A stretch of DNA of 64,000 nucleotides from Ectothiorhodospiraceae bacterium (lineage in GTDB: Bacteria; Pseudomonadota; Gammaproteobacteria; HK1). The translations under genes and the position numbers were made by a program. Positions 27,891 to 35,247 of the stretch are shown here, in pieces. The notes under the pieces are model-generated. The model did no database searches and was not told where the DNA came from. It worked only from the letters and a program-made list of their open reading frames with translations. Position 1 is the first letter of the stretch, and every line of letters begins with the position of its first letter. The stretch spans positions 620,001-684,000 of the forward strand of contig JACKNM010000002.1 of NCBI GenBank assembly GCA_024234875.1, in the 5' to 3' direction.

Positions 27891-28925
27891 ATGCTGCAGC
27901 TCGCCTGGCCCTGGGTGCTCGCACTGCTGGCGCTGCCACTCGCGCTGCGACGCCTCCTCCCCCAACACGCGGTCGACGCGGAAGCTGCCGTGCGCGTGCC
28001 GTACTACCGCGAGGTGGTGGCGCTGCCGGCGGCGCGTCGGCCCACGCCACGTGACCGCCTGCGCATCGCGGCGGCGGTGCTCGCCTGGGTCGCCCTGGTG
28101 CTGGCGGCGGCACGCCCGCAGTGGATCGGGGGGCCGCTCGCGCCACCCATGAGTGGCCGCGACCTGGTGCTCGCCGTCGATCTCTCGCAGAGCATGTCCG
28201 AGCACGACCAGCTCATCGACGACGGCACCGTCGACCGCCTGGACGCGGTCAAGCACATCGTCGGCGGATTCCTCGAGCGACGGGTCGGCGACCGGGTCGG
28301 CCTGGTGCTGTTCGGCAATCGGCCCTACATCCAGGTCCCGCTGACCTACGACCGCGCGATGGCGCGCCGGCTGCTCGGCGAGGCGGTGGTCGGCCTCGCC
28401 GGCTCGGAGACCGCGATCGGCGATGCGCTCGCTCTCGCGGTGCAGATGCTGCGCGAGCGCCCGGTCGAGAGCCGAGTGGTGGTGCTGCTGACCGACGGCG
28501 AGAACACCGCCGGGCGGATGAGCCCGCTCGACGCGGCCCGACTCGCCGCATTCCACGGCGTGCGGGTGCACACCGTGGGCATCGGCTCGGGCGCGGAGGC
28601 GGGTGCGCCGCGCGGGTCGGCGTCGGCGCCATCGGCGGTGGCATTCGACGACCGGATGCTGCGCATGATCTCCGAGACCACCGGCGGGCGCAGCTTCCAC
28701 GCCGCGGACGGCGCCGGGCTCGCGCGCGTGCACAACATCATCGACTCGCTGGAGCCGACGGTGGAGGAGGACGCCACGCTTCGCCCGGCGCGCGAGATCT
28801 TCCACTGGCCATTGGGGCTCGCCTGGCTGCTGGCCGCAGCCCTCGTCCTCGAGCACGTGCTGGCACGCTCGGCGCGGCGGCACCCGGACCGGCGCTGGCT
28901 CGGCGCGCGCGAGGCGACTCGATGA
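27891..28925 (+). CDS. BatA-like von Willebrand factor A membrane protein
   Basis: A 344-residue membrane-anchored VWA protein. Two N-terminal helices (LAWPWVLALLALPLALRR; IAAAVLAWVALVLAAARP) precede the VWA domain with a complete MIDAS start DLSQSMSEH, VGLVLFGNRPYIQVPLTYD and VVLLTDGENTAGRMSP, and a C-terminal helix (LGLAWLLAAALVLEHVL). This is the aerotolerance BatA layout. It overlaps the next gene by ATGA. MoxR ATPase and DUF58 genes, the usual partners, are not adjacent. The role is unknown, probably envelope or complex assembly. Confidence 0.82.
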   Translation: MLQLAWPWVLALLALPLALRRLLPQHAVDAEAAVRVPYYREVVALPAARRPTPRDRLRIAAAVLAWVALVLAAARPQWIGGPLAPPMSGRDLVLAVDLSQSMSEHDQLIDDGTVDRLDAVKHIVGGFLERRVGDRVGLVLFGNRPYIQVPLTYDRAMARRLLGEAVVGLAGSETAIGDALALAVQMLRERPVESRVVVLLTDGENTAGRMSPLDAARLAAFHGVRVHTVGIGSGAEAGAPRGSASAPSAVAFDDRMLRMISETTGGRSFHAADGAGLARVHNIIDSLEPTVEEDATLRPAREIFHWPLGLAWLLAAALVLEHVLARSARRHPDRRWLGAREATR

Positions 28926-30652
28926 GCGAGTTCCACTTCCTGCGCCCGCTGTGGCTTCTTGGCGTGGCCGCGGTGCCGGCCTTGCTGTGGCTCGCGTGGC
29001 GCGGGATGGGCGCGGCCGAGCCGTGGCGGCGAGCCTGCGACCCGGCCCTGCTCGCGCACCTCGTCGAGCGGACACCACGCCGGGCACGCGCGGCGGCGCT
29101 CGGGCTGGCCGCCCTGGTCGGCATCGGCGGTGCACTCGCCCTCGCCGGACCGACCTGGAGCACGTTGGACGTGCCGGTGGGGACCACCCTGCACGGGCGG
29201 GTCGTCGCGCTCGATCTGTCGCGCTCGATGCTCGCGGTGGACGTGGTGCCGTCGCGCCTGGACCTCGCGCGCGCGAAGGTCGACGCGCTGCTGCGTGGCG
29301 CGCGCGACGGCCAGGTCGGGCTGGTGGTGTTTGCCGGCGATGCCTTCGCGGTCGCGCCGATGACCACCGACGCCCGCGCGCTCGCGGGTCTGCTCCCAGC
29401 GTTCGACGTGCATGTGGTGCCGACACAGGGCAGCCGACCGGACCGGGCGCTGGAGGAATCGGCCACGCTCCTGCGCGAGGGCGGATCGATAGGCGGCGAG
29501 GTCATCCTGGTCAGCGACGGTGCCAAGGGCGACCTCGCGGTCCAGACCGCGCGACGTCTCGCCGCCGGCGGTGTGCGCACGTCGGTGCTGGCGGTCGGGA
29601 CCGAGGCCGGGGGACGAGTCCCGCTCGGCGCCGGTCGCCATCTGCAGAACCCCGACGGCACGCCAGTGCTGGCTCCGGTCCCGTTCGCGCTGCTGCAAGC
29701 GGTCGCCGAGGCCGGGGGTGGGCGCTTTGCGGTCGCCACCCCGGGCGACACCGCGGACGTCGTCGCCCTCCTCGCCGCCGATCCGCACATCCCGCGTGAC
29801 GCACCCGACGGCGCGACCGAGGACGACGGTGCCCGAATCTGGCTCGACCGCGGACCGTGGCTCGCGCTCGCCCTGGTACCGCTGGCGGCGCTCGGGTTCC
29901 GGCGCGGCTGGCTGCTCGGAATGGCCGGGCTCGCGGTGGTCGGCGCGGCCCCGCCCCCGGCGATGGCAGAGACCGAGACACCGCCCGAGCGCCTCTCCCG
30001 CGAGCACACCGAGGGCGCGAGCCCGCAGTGGGACGGGGTGTGGCTCTATCGCGACGGTCGCTATCTCGAGGCCGCCGAGCACTTCGGGCGCGGCGACACC
30101 GCGCTCGATCACTACAACCGCGGCAATGCGCTGGCTCGTGCCGGGCTGCTTCGCGCCGCGCTGGCGGCCTATGCCGAGGCCCTCGTGGCGGAACCGTCGC
30201 ACGAGGACGCGCGCTTCAACCACGCGCTCGTGGCGGCGATGCTCGACGAGGATCCCACCGACAGCGGTTCCGGCGCGGAGACCGCGGACGTCGAGGTGGA
30301 CGGCGAGGCGGATCCGAATGCGAGGTCCGCTGCGGACGCCCGCCCACGCGGGGAGCAGGGTGACGGCGCCGACGACGCCGGCCCTCGACCGACCGAGCCC
30401 GACGACGCGCGCGGGTCCGAACGTCGTGAGGGCGCGAGCCCGCGCCCGGATCCGGTGGGCGAGCCAGAACCCGAGCCACCGCCGCGCGGCGAGGCGCGCG
30501 CGCGCGCCGGGCTCACGCCCTCGGAGCTCGAGCGCCTCGAGCAGGTGCTGGCCGAGGTGAGCGAGGATCGGCTCGGTCTCTGGCGTCGCAAGCTCCAGCT
30601 GCAGGCGTTCAACCGGCGCCGCCAGCTACCCGACGTCTCCAGCGCCTGGTGA
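28922..30652 (+). CDS. BatB/BatC-like protein: VWA domain, membrane helices and TPR
   Basis: A 576-residue fusion. N-terminal helices (LWLLGVAAVPALLWLAW; AALGLAALVGIGGALALAG) are followed by a VWA domain (DLSRSMLAVDVVPSRLDLA, VGLVVFAGDAFAVAPMTTD, VILVSDGA), a third helix (WLALALVPLAALGFRRGWLLG), then TPR units (LYRDGRYLEAAEHF; HYNRGNALARAGLLRAALAAYAEAL). An acidic, low-complexity tail and a Bat-type C-terminus (LEQVLAEVSEDRLGLWRRKLQLQ) end it. BatB and BatC are separate in many genomes and fused here. It probably forms a complex with the upstream BatA-like protein. Confidence 0.82.
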   Translation: MSEFHFLRPLWLLGVAAVPALLWLAWRGMGAAEPWRRACDPALLAHLVERTPRRARAAALGLAALVGIGGALALAGPTWSTLDVPVGTTLHGRVVALDLSRSMLAVDVVPSRLDLARAKVDALLRGARDGQVGLVVFAGDAFAVAPMTTDARALAGLLPAFDVHVVPTQGSRPDRALEESATLLREGGSIGGEVILVSDGAKGDLAVQTARRLAAGGVRTSVLAVGTEAGGRVPLGAGRHLQNPDGTPVLAPVPFALLQAVAEAGGGRFAVATPGDTADVVALLAADPHIPRDAPDGATEDDGARIWLDRGPWLALALVPLAALGFRRGWLLGMAGLAVVGAAPPPAMAETETPPERLSREHTEGASPQWDGVWLYRDGRYLEAAEHFGRGDTALDHYNRGNALARAGLLRAALAAYAEALVAEPSHEDARFNHALVAAMLDEDPTDSGSGAETADVEVDGEADPNARSAADARPRGEQGDGADDAGPRPTEPDDARGSERREGASPRPDPVGEPEPEPPPRGEARARAGLTPSELERLEQVLAEVSEDRLGLWRRKLQLQAFNRRRQLPDVSSAW

Positions 30653-30738
30653 GTCGGCCACGCCGGACCGCCGGCGCTCTCTGGCCGCCCGAGGCGCTAC
30701 ACTCTCGCCCCTGACTCCGAGTGTCGAGATTGCAGGCG

Positions 30739-31773
30739 ATGTCCAGTGCGCTCCCGGTCGCGATCGAGGATTCCTGTGCCTGGCGTGGCCCCGAGATTCG
30801 GGGCGACTCGCGCTGGATGCGGCGCTTCGACGATGCCGAGCTCGCGGAGCTCGCGCGGGCGGTCGATGCAGTGCGAGGCGCGCGGCCGTTCGAGTTCGGC
30901 GCGGTCGACTTCCCGCTGCCGACGCTCGGCCCCGCACTGCGCGCGATCGCGCGCGACCTCGAGAGCGGCCTCGGCCTGGTCCACCTCCGCGGCCTCGACC
31001 TCGATGGGCTCTCGACCGACGACATCGACCGCCTCTACGCGGGCATCGGTTGCCACCTCGGGCACGTGATCACCCAGAACACCCGCGGCGACCGCATCGG
31101 CCGCGTCACCGACCGCGGCACCGACTACTCGCAGGCGGCGCAGCGCGGGCACACCAGCAACGGCGAGATCCTCCCGCACTGCGACACCGCCGACGTGGTG
31201 GGGCTGCTCTGCGTGCACCCGGCCATGCGCGGCGGCGAGAGCAAGGTGGCGAGCGCGGTCACCGTCTACAACGAGATCGCGGCGCGTCACCCCGAGTACC
31301 TTCCGGTGCTGCACCGAGGTTTCCGGATCAACCTCGCAGGCAAGGGCCCGAGCGGCGACCCCGAGGAGTGCAGCAACCACGTCATCCCGGTGTTCAGTCA
31401 CTTCGCCGGGCGGCTGAGCTGCCGCTACAACAAGAAGCAGATCGAGGATGCGGCGCGCATCCTCGGTCACACGTTGAGTCCACTCGAGCAGGCGGCGATC
31501 GCCGCGGTCGGCGACATCGCGATGCGCGACGACGTCCGCCTCGACATGGACTTCCGCCGTGGCGACATCCAGCTACTGAACAACCACGCCCTCCTCCACG
31601 CCCGCGGCGCCTACGACGACGGCCCGGACCCCGAGCGCCGCCGCCTGCTGCTGCGGATGTGGATCAACATCCCGGAGAGCCGCCCCCTCGCACCGGAGTT
31701 CGCCGACCGACTGAACACCGGACCGCGCGGCGAGGTGGCGGTGCTGCGGGGTCGGACCAACTCATCTAGCTGA
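30739..31773 (+). CDS. TauD/TfdA-family Fe(II)/2-oxoglutarate dioxygenase
   Basis: A 344-residue clavaminate synthase-like dioxygenase. The iron ligands are HCDTADVVGLLCV (HxD) and the distal His near NNHALLHARGAYDD; the Arg pair RRRLLLRMW binds 2-oxoglutarate. GHVITQNTRGDRIGRVTDRG is typical of the group. The last codons (RGRTNSSS and stop) are read from an inverted-repeat end that begins at 31748, so the native C-terminus has been replaced. ATG 30739 is chosen; an in-frame GTG at 30721 would add six residues. The substrate is unknown. Confidence 0.83.
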   Translation: MSSALPVAIEDSCAWRGPEIRGDSRWMRRFDDAELAELARAVDAVRGARPFEFGAVDFPLPTLGPALRAIARDLESGLGLVHLRGLDLDGLSTDDIDRLYAGIGCHLGHVITQNTRGDRIGRVTDRGTDYSQAAQRGHTSNGEILPHCDTADVVGLLCVHPAMRGGESKVASAVTVYNEIAARHPEYLPVLHRGFRINLAGKGPSGDPEECSNHVIPVFSHFAGRLSCRYNKKQIEDAARILGHTLSPLEQAAIAAVGDIAMRDDVRLDMDFRRGDIQLLNNHALLHARGAYDDGPDPERRRLLLRMWINIPESRPLAPEFADRLNTGPRGEVAVLRGRTNSSS

Positions 31774-31780
31774 ATTTTCG
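31748..31780 (+). repeat. Solo end of the GGGGTCGGACC inverted-repeat element
   Basis: GGGGTCGGACCAACTCAT with the following bases matches the left end of the element at 32932 at 24 of the first 26 positions. It supplies the stop codon of the dioxygenase gene. No matching right end lies within 300 bases; the nearest inverted copy is at 33085, beyond the PEP-CTERM gene. Confidence 0.7.
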
Positions 31781-31792
31781 GGCTTTTCCGCT

Positions 31793-31826
31793 CGCGGGGC
31801 TGCGCCGCGGGCCGCGCAGCCCCGCG
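31793..31826 (+). terminator. Terminator hairpin after the dioxygenase gene
   Basis: A perfect 13-bp stem, 31793-31805 with 31814-31826 (CGCGGGGCTGCGC and its complement), with an 8-base loop, starts 20 bases after the stop. Confidence 0.6.
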
Positions 31827-31920
31827 TGACCTCGCCGGCAGGGGCGGTGGGGCCTGCTCCGCTCTCACGCGCGCGTCCAGATGCTCGAGCCGGTCAGACC
31901 GCCGGACCGCCAGTGACGGC

Positions 31921-32823
31921 TCAGCTCGACGCGCTCCCCTTCCGGCGAGCCGCAAGGCCGCCGACCAGGCCGAGCGCCACCAGCGACAGGGCGCCGGGCT
32001 CCGGCACGCCGGCGACCACCGGGGAGGTGGTGATGCTGCCCGGCACGCCGACCTGACTGAAGCTCAGCGGATCGCCGATGCGGGCAGTGCCCTGGCCACA
32101 GGTCGAGAACTCCGAGGACCCGCAACGGAAGTCCGCGCTGGTGAACGTGCGCATGGTGTAGTCGAGAGTCAGGCTCTCACCGGCATCCAGAACCCCGAGG
32201 TCGAGCGTGCCCAGGAAGTCGCCCCAGGAGTAGGTGCGCCGCTGGGTGGTCGTCGCGAGCGAGCCACCGAGATCGGTGCCGCCGGTCACCAGCGTCGGCG
32301 AGCTTCCGAAGCGCAGCGTCGCGGTACTGACGAACACCTCGACACCGTTCACTCGAATGCGTGCCTCGTACCCCGCGGTCATCGACTGACCAGGCCCGGG
32401 CAGCAACTCGAATGCGCGCAGATCGAGCGCACCGGCGCTGATTCGGAAATCCATCGCGAAGGCCTGTGCCTCGGGACTGGTGTTGTCGATGGTCTCGGTG
32501 AATCCGAAGCTCGACTCGACATCCCAGATCGATTGCTGACCGAAGCCGAGAAGCGAGAACTCCCCCTCGGTCGTTCCCTCGACCTCGACACGCCCGGCGA
32601 TGGTACCGGTCGGCCCACCCCCGACGGTGACCACCTCGTCGATGGTGTGGCTGATGCCGCTGACCGTGGGCGAATAGGTCTGGTCGAACGGGCCCGGGAT
32701 GGTCGGCACCGTGATCCGCGCGGAGGCGTCGACGACACCCGCCGACACCATTTCGGACGACACGGCGCAGCCGAGCGCCATCAGGCCGACGAGCGCGCTG
32801 CGAGTGATGGGGTTCTGTCGCAC
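31921..32823 (-). CDS. PEP-CTERM sorting-signal exported protein
   Basis: A 300-residue exported protein. The signal peptide (MRQNPITRSALVGLMALGCAVSSEMVSA) is followed by a beta-rich mature region and the C-terminal sorting signal VPEPGALSLVALGLVGGLAARRK: a PEP motif, a hydrophobic helix and basic residues. Proteins of this type are processed by exosortase and usually end at the surface or in exopolysaccharide. GTG 32823 is preferred because AAGGA lies 8 bases upstream; TTG 32850 is less likely. No exosortase gene lies in the window. It is bracketed by inverted-repeat ends at 31748 and 33085, and its base composition is slightly lower in GC than its neighbours. Confidence 0.85.
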   Translation of the reverse strand: MRQNPITRSALVGLMALGCAVSSEMVSAGVVDASARITVPTIPGPFDQTYSPTVSGISHTIDEVVTVGGGPTGTIAGRVEVEGTTEGEFSLLGFGQQSIWDVESSFGFTETIDNTSPEAQAFAMDFRISAGALDLRAFELLPGPGQSMTAGYEARIRVNGVEVFVSTATLRFGSSPTLVTGGTDLGGSLATTTQRRTYSWGDFLGTLDLGVLDAGESLTLDYTMRTFTSADFRCGSSEFSTCGQGTARIGDPLSFSQVGVPGSITTSPVVAGVPEPGALSLVALGLVGGLAARRKGSASS

Positions 32824-32931
32824 TGCCAAGTCCTTATTGAGATAAATCAATGGAGCGCGAAGTCTAGGCAGGGAGGCGGCGGCCCCTCGGTGACTTGGTC
32901 ACTGACAAGCCCTGCGGGTCCGCGGCCCTTC

Positions 32932-33085
32932 GGGGTCGGACCGACTCATCTGGCTGATTTTATTCGCTATTTGTTCGAATCGGCTGCCTCGAGCTCCACA
33001 TCACCCACAACCCCCGATGGGCGCCGGGCGGGGAAGACCGGCTCGTTTTCTCTGAGAATTCAACGACCTAGATTGGTCCGACCCC
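32932..33085. mobile_element. 154-bp MITE-like inverted-repeat element (copy B)
   Basis: The left end reads GGGGTCGGACCGACTCAT and the right end, in complement, GGGGTCGGACCAATCTAG, so the terminal 11 bases are perfect inverted repeats with partial similarity further in. The interior contains an AT-richer patch (TTTTATTCGCTATTTGTTCG) unlike the surroundings and no coding potential. It occupies the divergent gap 32824-33200 between the PEP-CTERM gene and the cysteine-rich trio. No target-site duplication is obvious. Confidence 0.7.
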
Positions 33086-33200
33086 GGTCCAGGCCAGCAC
33101 CTAGCGCGCTCGCTTGCCACGCCGGCGCCGCCGCGCTAGCGTCGCGGTCTACAAGTGTCACCTGAGCCGAGTCTCGATGCCCGGAAGGAGGGAGCCTGCC

Positions 33201-33692
33201 ATGTCGCAATGGAGCGCGATCGGACCTGCGGTGGGCGTAAGTACCGCGCTTGCACTCGTCGTCGGAGGCGCGGTCCACGGGGCGAGCCTGTGCGTGAGCG
33301 CTCAGCCGTGGTACTCATACGAGCTTCGGTTTCTCTCCTGCCGCGGTGACAGCTGCGTGCTTCAGTTGCGTGGCGCGGACTCGAACTCTCCATCAGTCGT
33401 CCCGGCGCTCGGCACCCTTCAAGCCGATGGTACACGGTGGGAGATTGGATGGATGGCAGCGTTCTCCGGCTTCACCGGCAACAGCACCGGATACTCGACC
33501 CACACGCTGTGCCGCTTGGATCTGGTGGACGGCTTCCCGGCCACAGGTCAGGGCATTTACCAGCGGCTCTCCACGAGGTCTCACGACCTACCGGACCGGT
33601 TCGGCGACGTCGCCCCCTACTGGTGCACGCTCGACCTGTGCGCTACCACGGCGGGCGAGCCGGCCAGTGCACGGACGCCGAACGAACCCTGA
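33201..33692 (+). CDS. Small secreted six-cysteine protein, paralogue 1 of 3
   Basis: A 163-residue exported protein of no family I recognise. Signal peptide MSQWSAIGPAVGVSTALALVVGGAVHG, then GASLCVSAQPW. The mature part shares the layout of the next two genes: LSCRGDSC (CxxxxC), RWEIGWMAAFSGFTG, HTLCRLDLVDGFPATGQGIYQRL, and CTLDLC (CxxxxC) near the end. All six cysteines are conserved across the trio and probably form three disulphides outside the cytoplasm. AAGGAGGGA gives a strong ribosome site. It lies 30 bases before paralogue 2. It is the most diverged of the three. Confidence 0.75.
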   Translation: MSQWSAIGPAVGVSTALALVVGGAVHGASLCVSAQPWYSYELRFLSCRGDSCVLQLRGADSNSPSVVPALGTLQADGTRWEIGWMAAFSGFTGNSTGYSTHTLCRLDLVDGFPATGQGIYQRLSTRSHDLPDRFGDVAPYWCTLDLCATTAGEPASARTPNEP

Positions 33693-33722
33693 CCAGATGG
33701 GATAAGCACGGAGGATGAGACG

Positions 33723-34205
33723 ATGAAGGCAAAGTGGACTCGCCAGTCGGCACCAATCTGGGTCGCAGTCTCGGTCGCTCTCGCCGGACCCGCGACAGCC
33801 GGGACCGGATTGTGCATTTCGGACCCGGCATTTGGCAGCGACTTCGAGATCAACATCCTGGCCTGCCAGGATGGCGATTGCCTGTTGCAGCTCGACCGCC
33901 CCACATACCCCGCTACTCCGATCGGCTCGACCGGAGCACTGACGGTGGACGGCAGCGTCTGGCACGTGAATTGGACCGGCGCCTACACCGGTGAAACGGG
34001 CGGCACGATTCACGTTGCCTGCGCGGTTGACGTGGCGGGCGGCCTCCCCGCATCGGGGCTCGGCATGCTCCAGCGTTTCACGCCCGGCGAACGGTACGCC
34101 GGCTCGATGCGTTACGTCGTCGGCGAGCTCCACACCGGCCAGTGCACCCTCCAGCTCTGCCCACCGGTCGTCACGCCGACTTCCGATCCGCTGACCGGGC
34201 GCTGA
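33723..34205 (+). CDS. Small secreted six-cysteine protein, paralogue 2 of 3
   Basis: A 160-residue exported protein. Signal peptide MKAKWTRQSAPIWVAVSVALAGPATA, mature start GTGLCISDPAFGSDFEINILACQDGDCLLQLDR. The middle reads VWHVNWTGAYTGETGGTIHVACAVDVAGGLPASGLGMLQRF, and the C-terminal pair is QCTLQLC. Cysteine spacing C-x16-C-x4-C, C, C-x4-C matches paralogue 3 exactly. It follows paralogue 1 in the same transcript. No domain is recognised. The beta-rich, disulphide-bonded layout suggests a small surface or secreted protein; function unknown. Confidence 0.78.
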   Translation: MKAKWTRQSAPIWVAVSVALAGPATAGTGLCISDPAFGSDFEINILACQDGDCLLQLDRPTYPATPIGSTGALTVDGSVWHVNWTGAYTGETGGTIHVACAVDVAGGLPASGLGMLQRFTPGERYAGSMRYVVGELHTGQCTLQLCPPVVTPTSDPLTGR

Positions 34206-34412
34206 GCCCGCCGTATCCATCCATCTCCCGCGCCACGACCTCGGTGGTGCGCTTCCGCACATTCGTTCCGCGTCTCAGCTTGAGCGCTTGATGACGCGCC
34301 GCGTACGGTGAGGTCGTCGTCGCGCGGCGGTCATGGCAGAGCTGCCGGCGGCGACTCCGACACCTGGCCACACGGCCACCAGCGGCGTCGCATCGACGCC
34401 AAGGAGCGGAAC

Positions 34413-34895
34413 ATGCGCACCAAGACCTCACGGAACGTGGCCCTGACAGGCGCTCTGGCAATCGGCGTGCTGACCGGCGCGCCGGCGCAGGCGGGAACGG
34501 GGCTCTGCGTCGTCGACGCGAGCTTCGGTCAGGCCTGGGAGATCAACATCATCAGCTGCAGCGGAGCGGACTGCATTCTCGAGCTCGACCGGACCGTGTT
34601 CCCCACCATCCCGATCCCGGCGACCGGCGGACTCAGCGTCAACGGCACGGTCTGGGGGATCAACTGGAACGGCGCCTTCTCCGGCGCGACACACGGGACG
34701 CTACACCACGCGTGCCAGATCGACGTCGCGAACGGCTTGCCCGCCAGCGGCAGCGGCATGATGCAGCGTATCGCGGACTTCTCGAGCCCTGGGCCGGTCG
34801 AGTTCTTCACCGGCACCTGCACGTTGCGCCTGTGCAATGCGGCCGTCGCGAGCGCGGCGACCGACGATGGCGTGGACCCGGCGACCCAGCAGTAA
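34413..34895 (+). CDS. Small secreted six-cysteine protein, paralogue 3 of 3
   Basis: A 160-residue exported protein closest to paralogue 2. Signal peptide MRTKTSRNVALTGALAIGVLTGAPAQA, mature part GTGLCVVDASFGQAWEINIISCSGADCILELDR, VWGINWNGAFSGATHGTLHHACQIDVANGLPASGSGMMQR and TCTLRLC. The start has AAGGAGCG upstream and a 207-base gap before it, so it may have its own promoter. A terminator hairpin follows at 34931. The three genes form a tandem duplication family unique to this stretch of the window. Confidence 0.78.
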   Translation: MRTKTSRNVALTGALAIGVLTGAPAQAGTGLCVVDASFGQAWEINIISCSGADCILELDRTVFPTIPIPATGGLSVNGTVWGINWNGAFSGATHGTLHHACQIDVANGLPASGSGMMQRIADFSSPGPVEFFTGTCTLRLCNAAVASAATDDGVDPATQQ

Positions 34896-34930
34896 GGACG
34901 GCCTGCCGGACCACGACGAAGGGTTTCTCC

Positions 34931-34950
34931 GCCCCACAGGGATGTGGGGC
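34931..34950 (+). terminator. Terminator hairpin after the secreted-protein trio
   Basis: GCCCCAC at 34931-34937 pairs with GTGGGGC at 34944-34950 around a 6-base loop. Confidence 0.55.
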
Positions 34951-34989
34951 ACTCTCCGCTCGTTGCGCCGAGCAACCAGGCGAGCCGTC

Positions 34990-35220
34990 AGTTCGTCCGC
35001 GGCGCGACGGTCGGCGCCAGGTCCGCTCCCACCATCACCTGCAGCAGCAACGCGATGTGATAGCGCGGCACCAACCACACGCGTGGATCGCCGTCCTTCA
35101 TCGAGTAGTAGGCGAACCCCCAGGGGCAGCAGCGAGGCCGTGGCCGTGCCCCGGCTCGGCCGACCCTTCGACGTAATCATGGGTCTCGATGAAGATGCCG
35201 TTGGCGATGTCGGACCCGCT
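34990..35220 (-). pseudogene. Possible gene remnant of unknown family
   Basis: On the minus strand a stretch reading SGSDIANGIFIETHDYV breaks off, and a second frame continues GFAYYSMKDGDPRVWLVP..YHIALLLQVMVGADL to a stop at 34990. The residue composition looks like real coding sequence, but the two halves are out of frame near 35115 and no start is visible. It is probably the C-terminal relic of a deleted gene. The rest of the 34896-35247 gap holds only the hairpin at 34931. Confidence 0.3.
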
Positions 35221-35247
35221 CGCGCCGGCTGCCGGCCGAGCCGCGGG

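Noticed and set aside
32823..32850. TTG at 32850 as start of the PEP-CTERM gene
   Set aside because: The nine added residues precede the signal peptide and lack a ribosome site, whereas GTG 32823 has AAGGA at good spacing.
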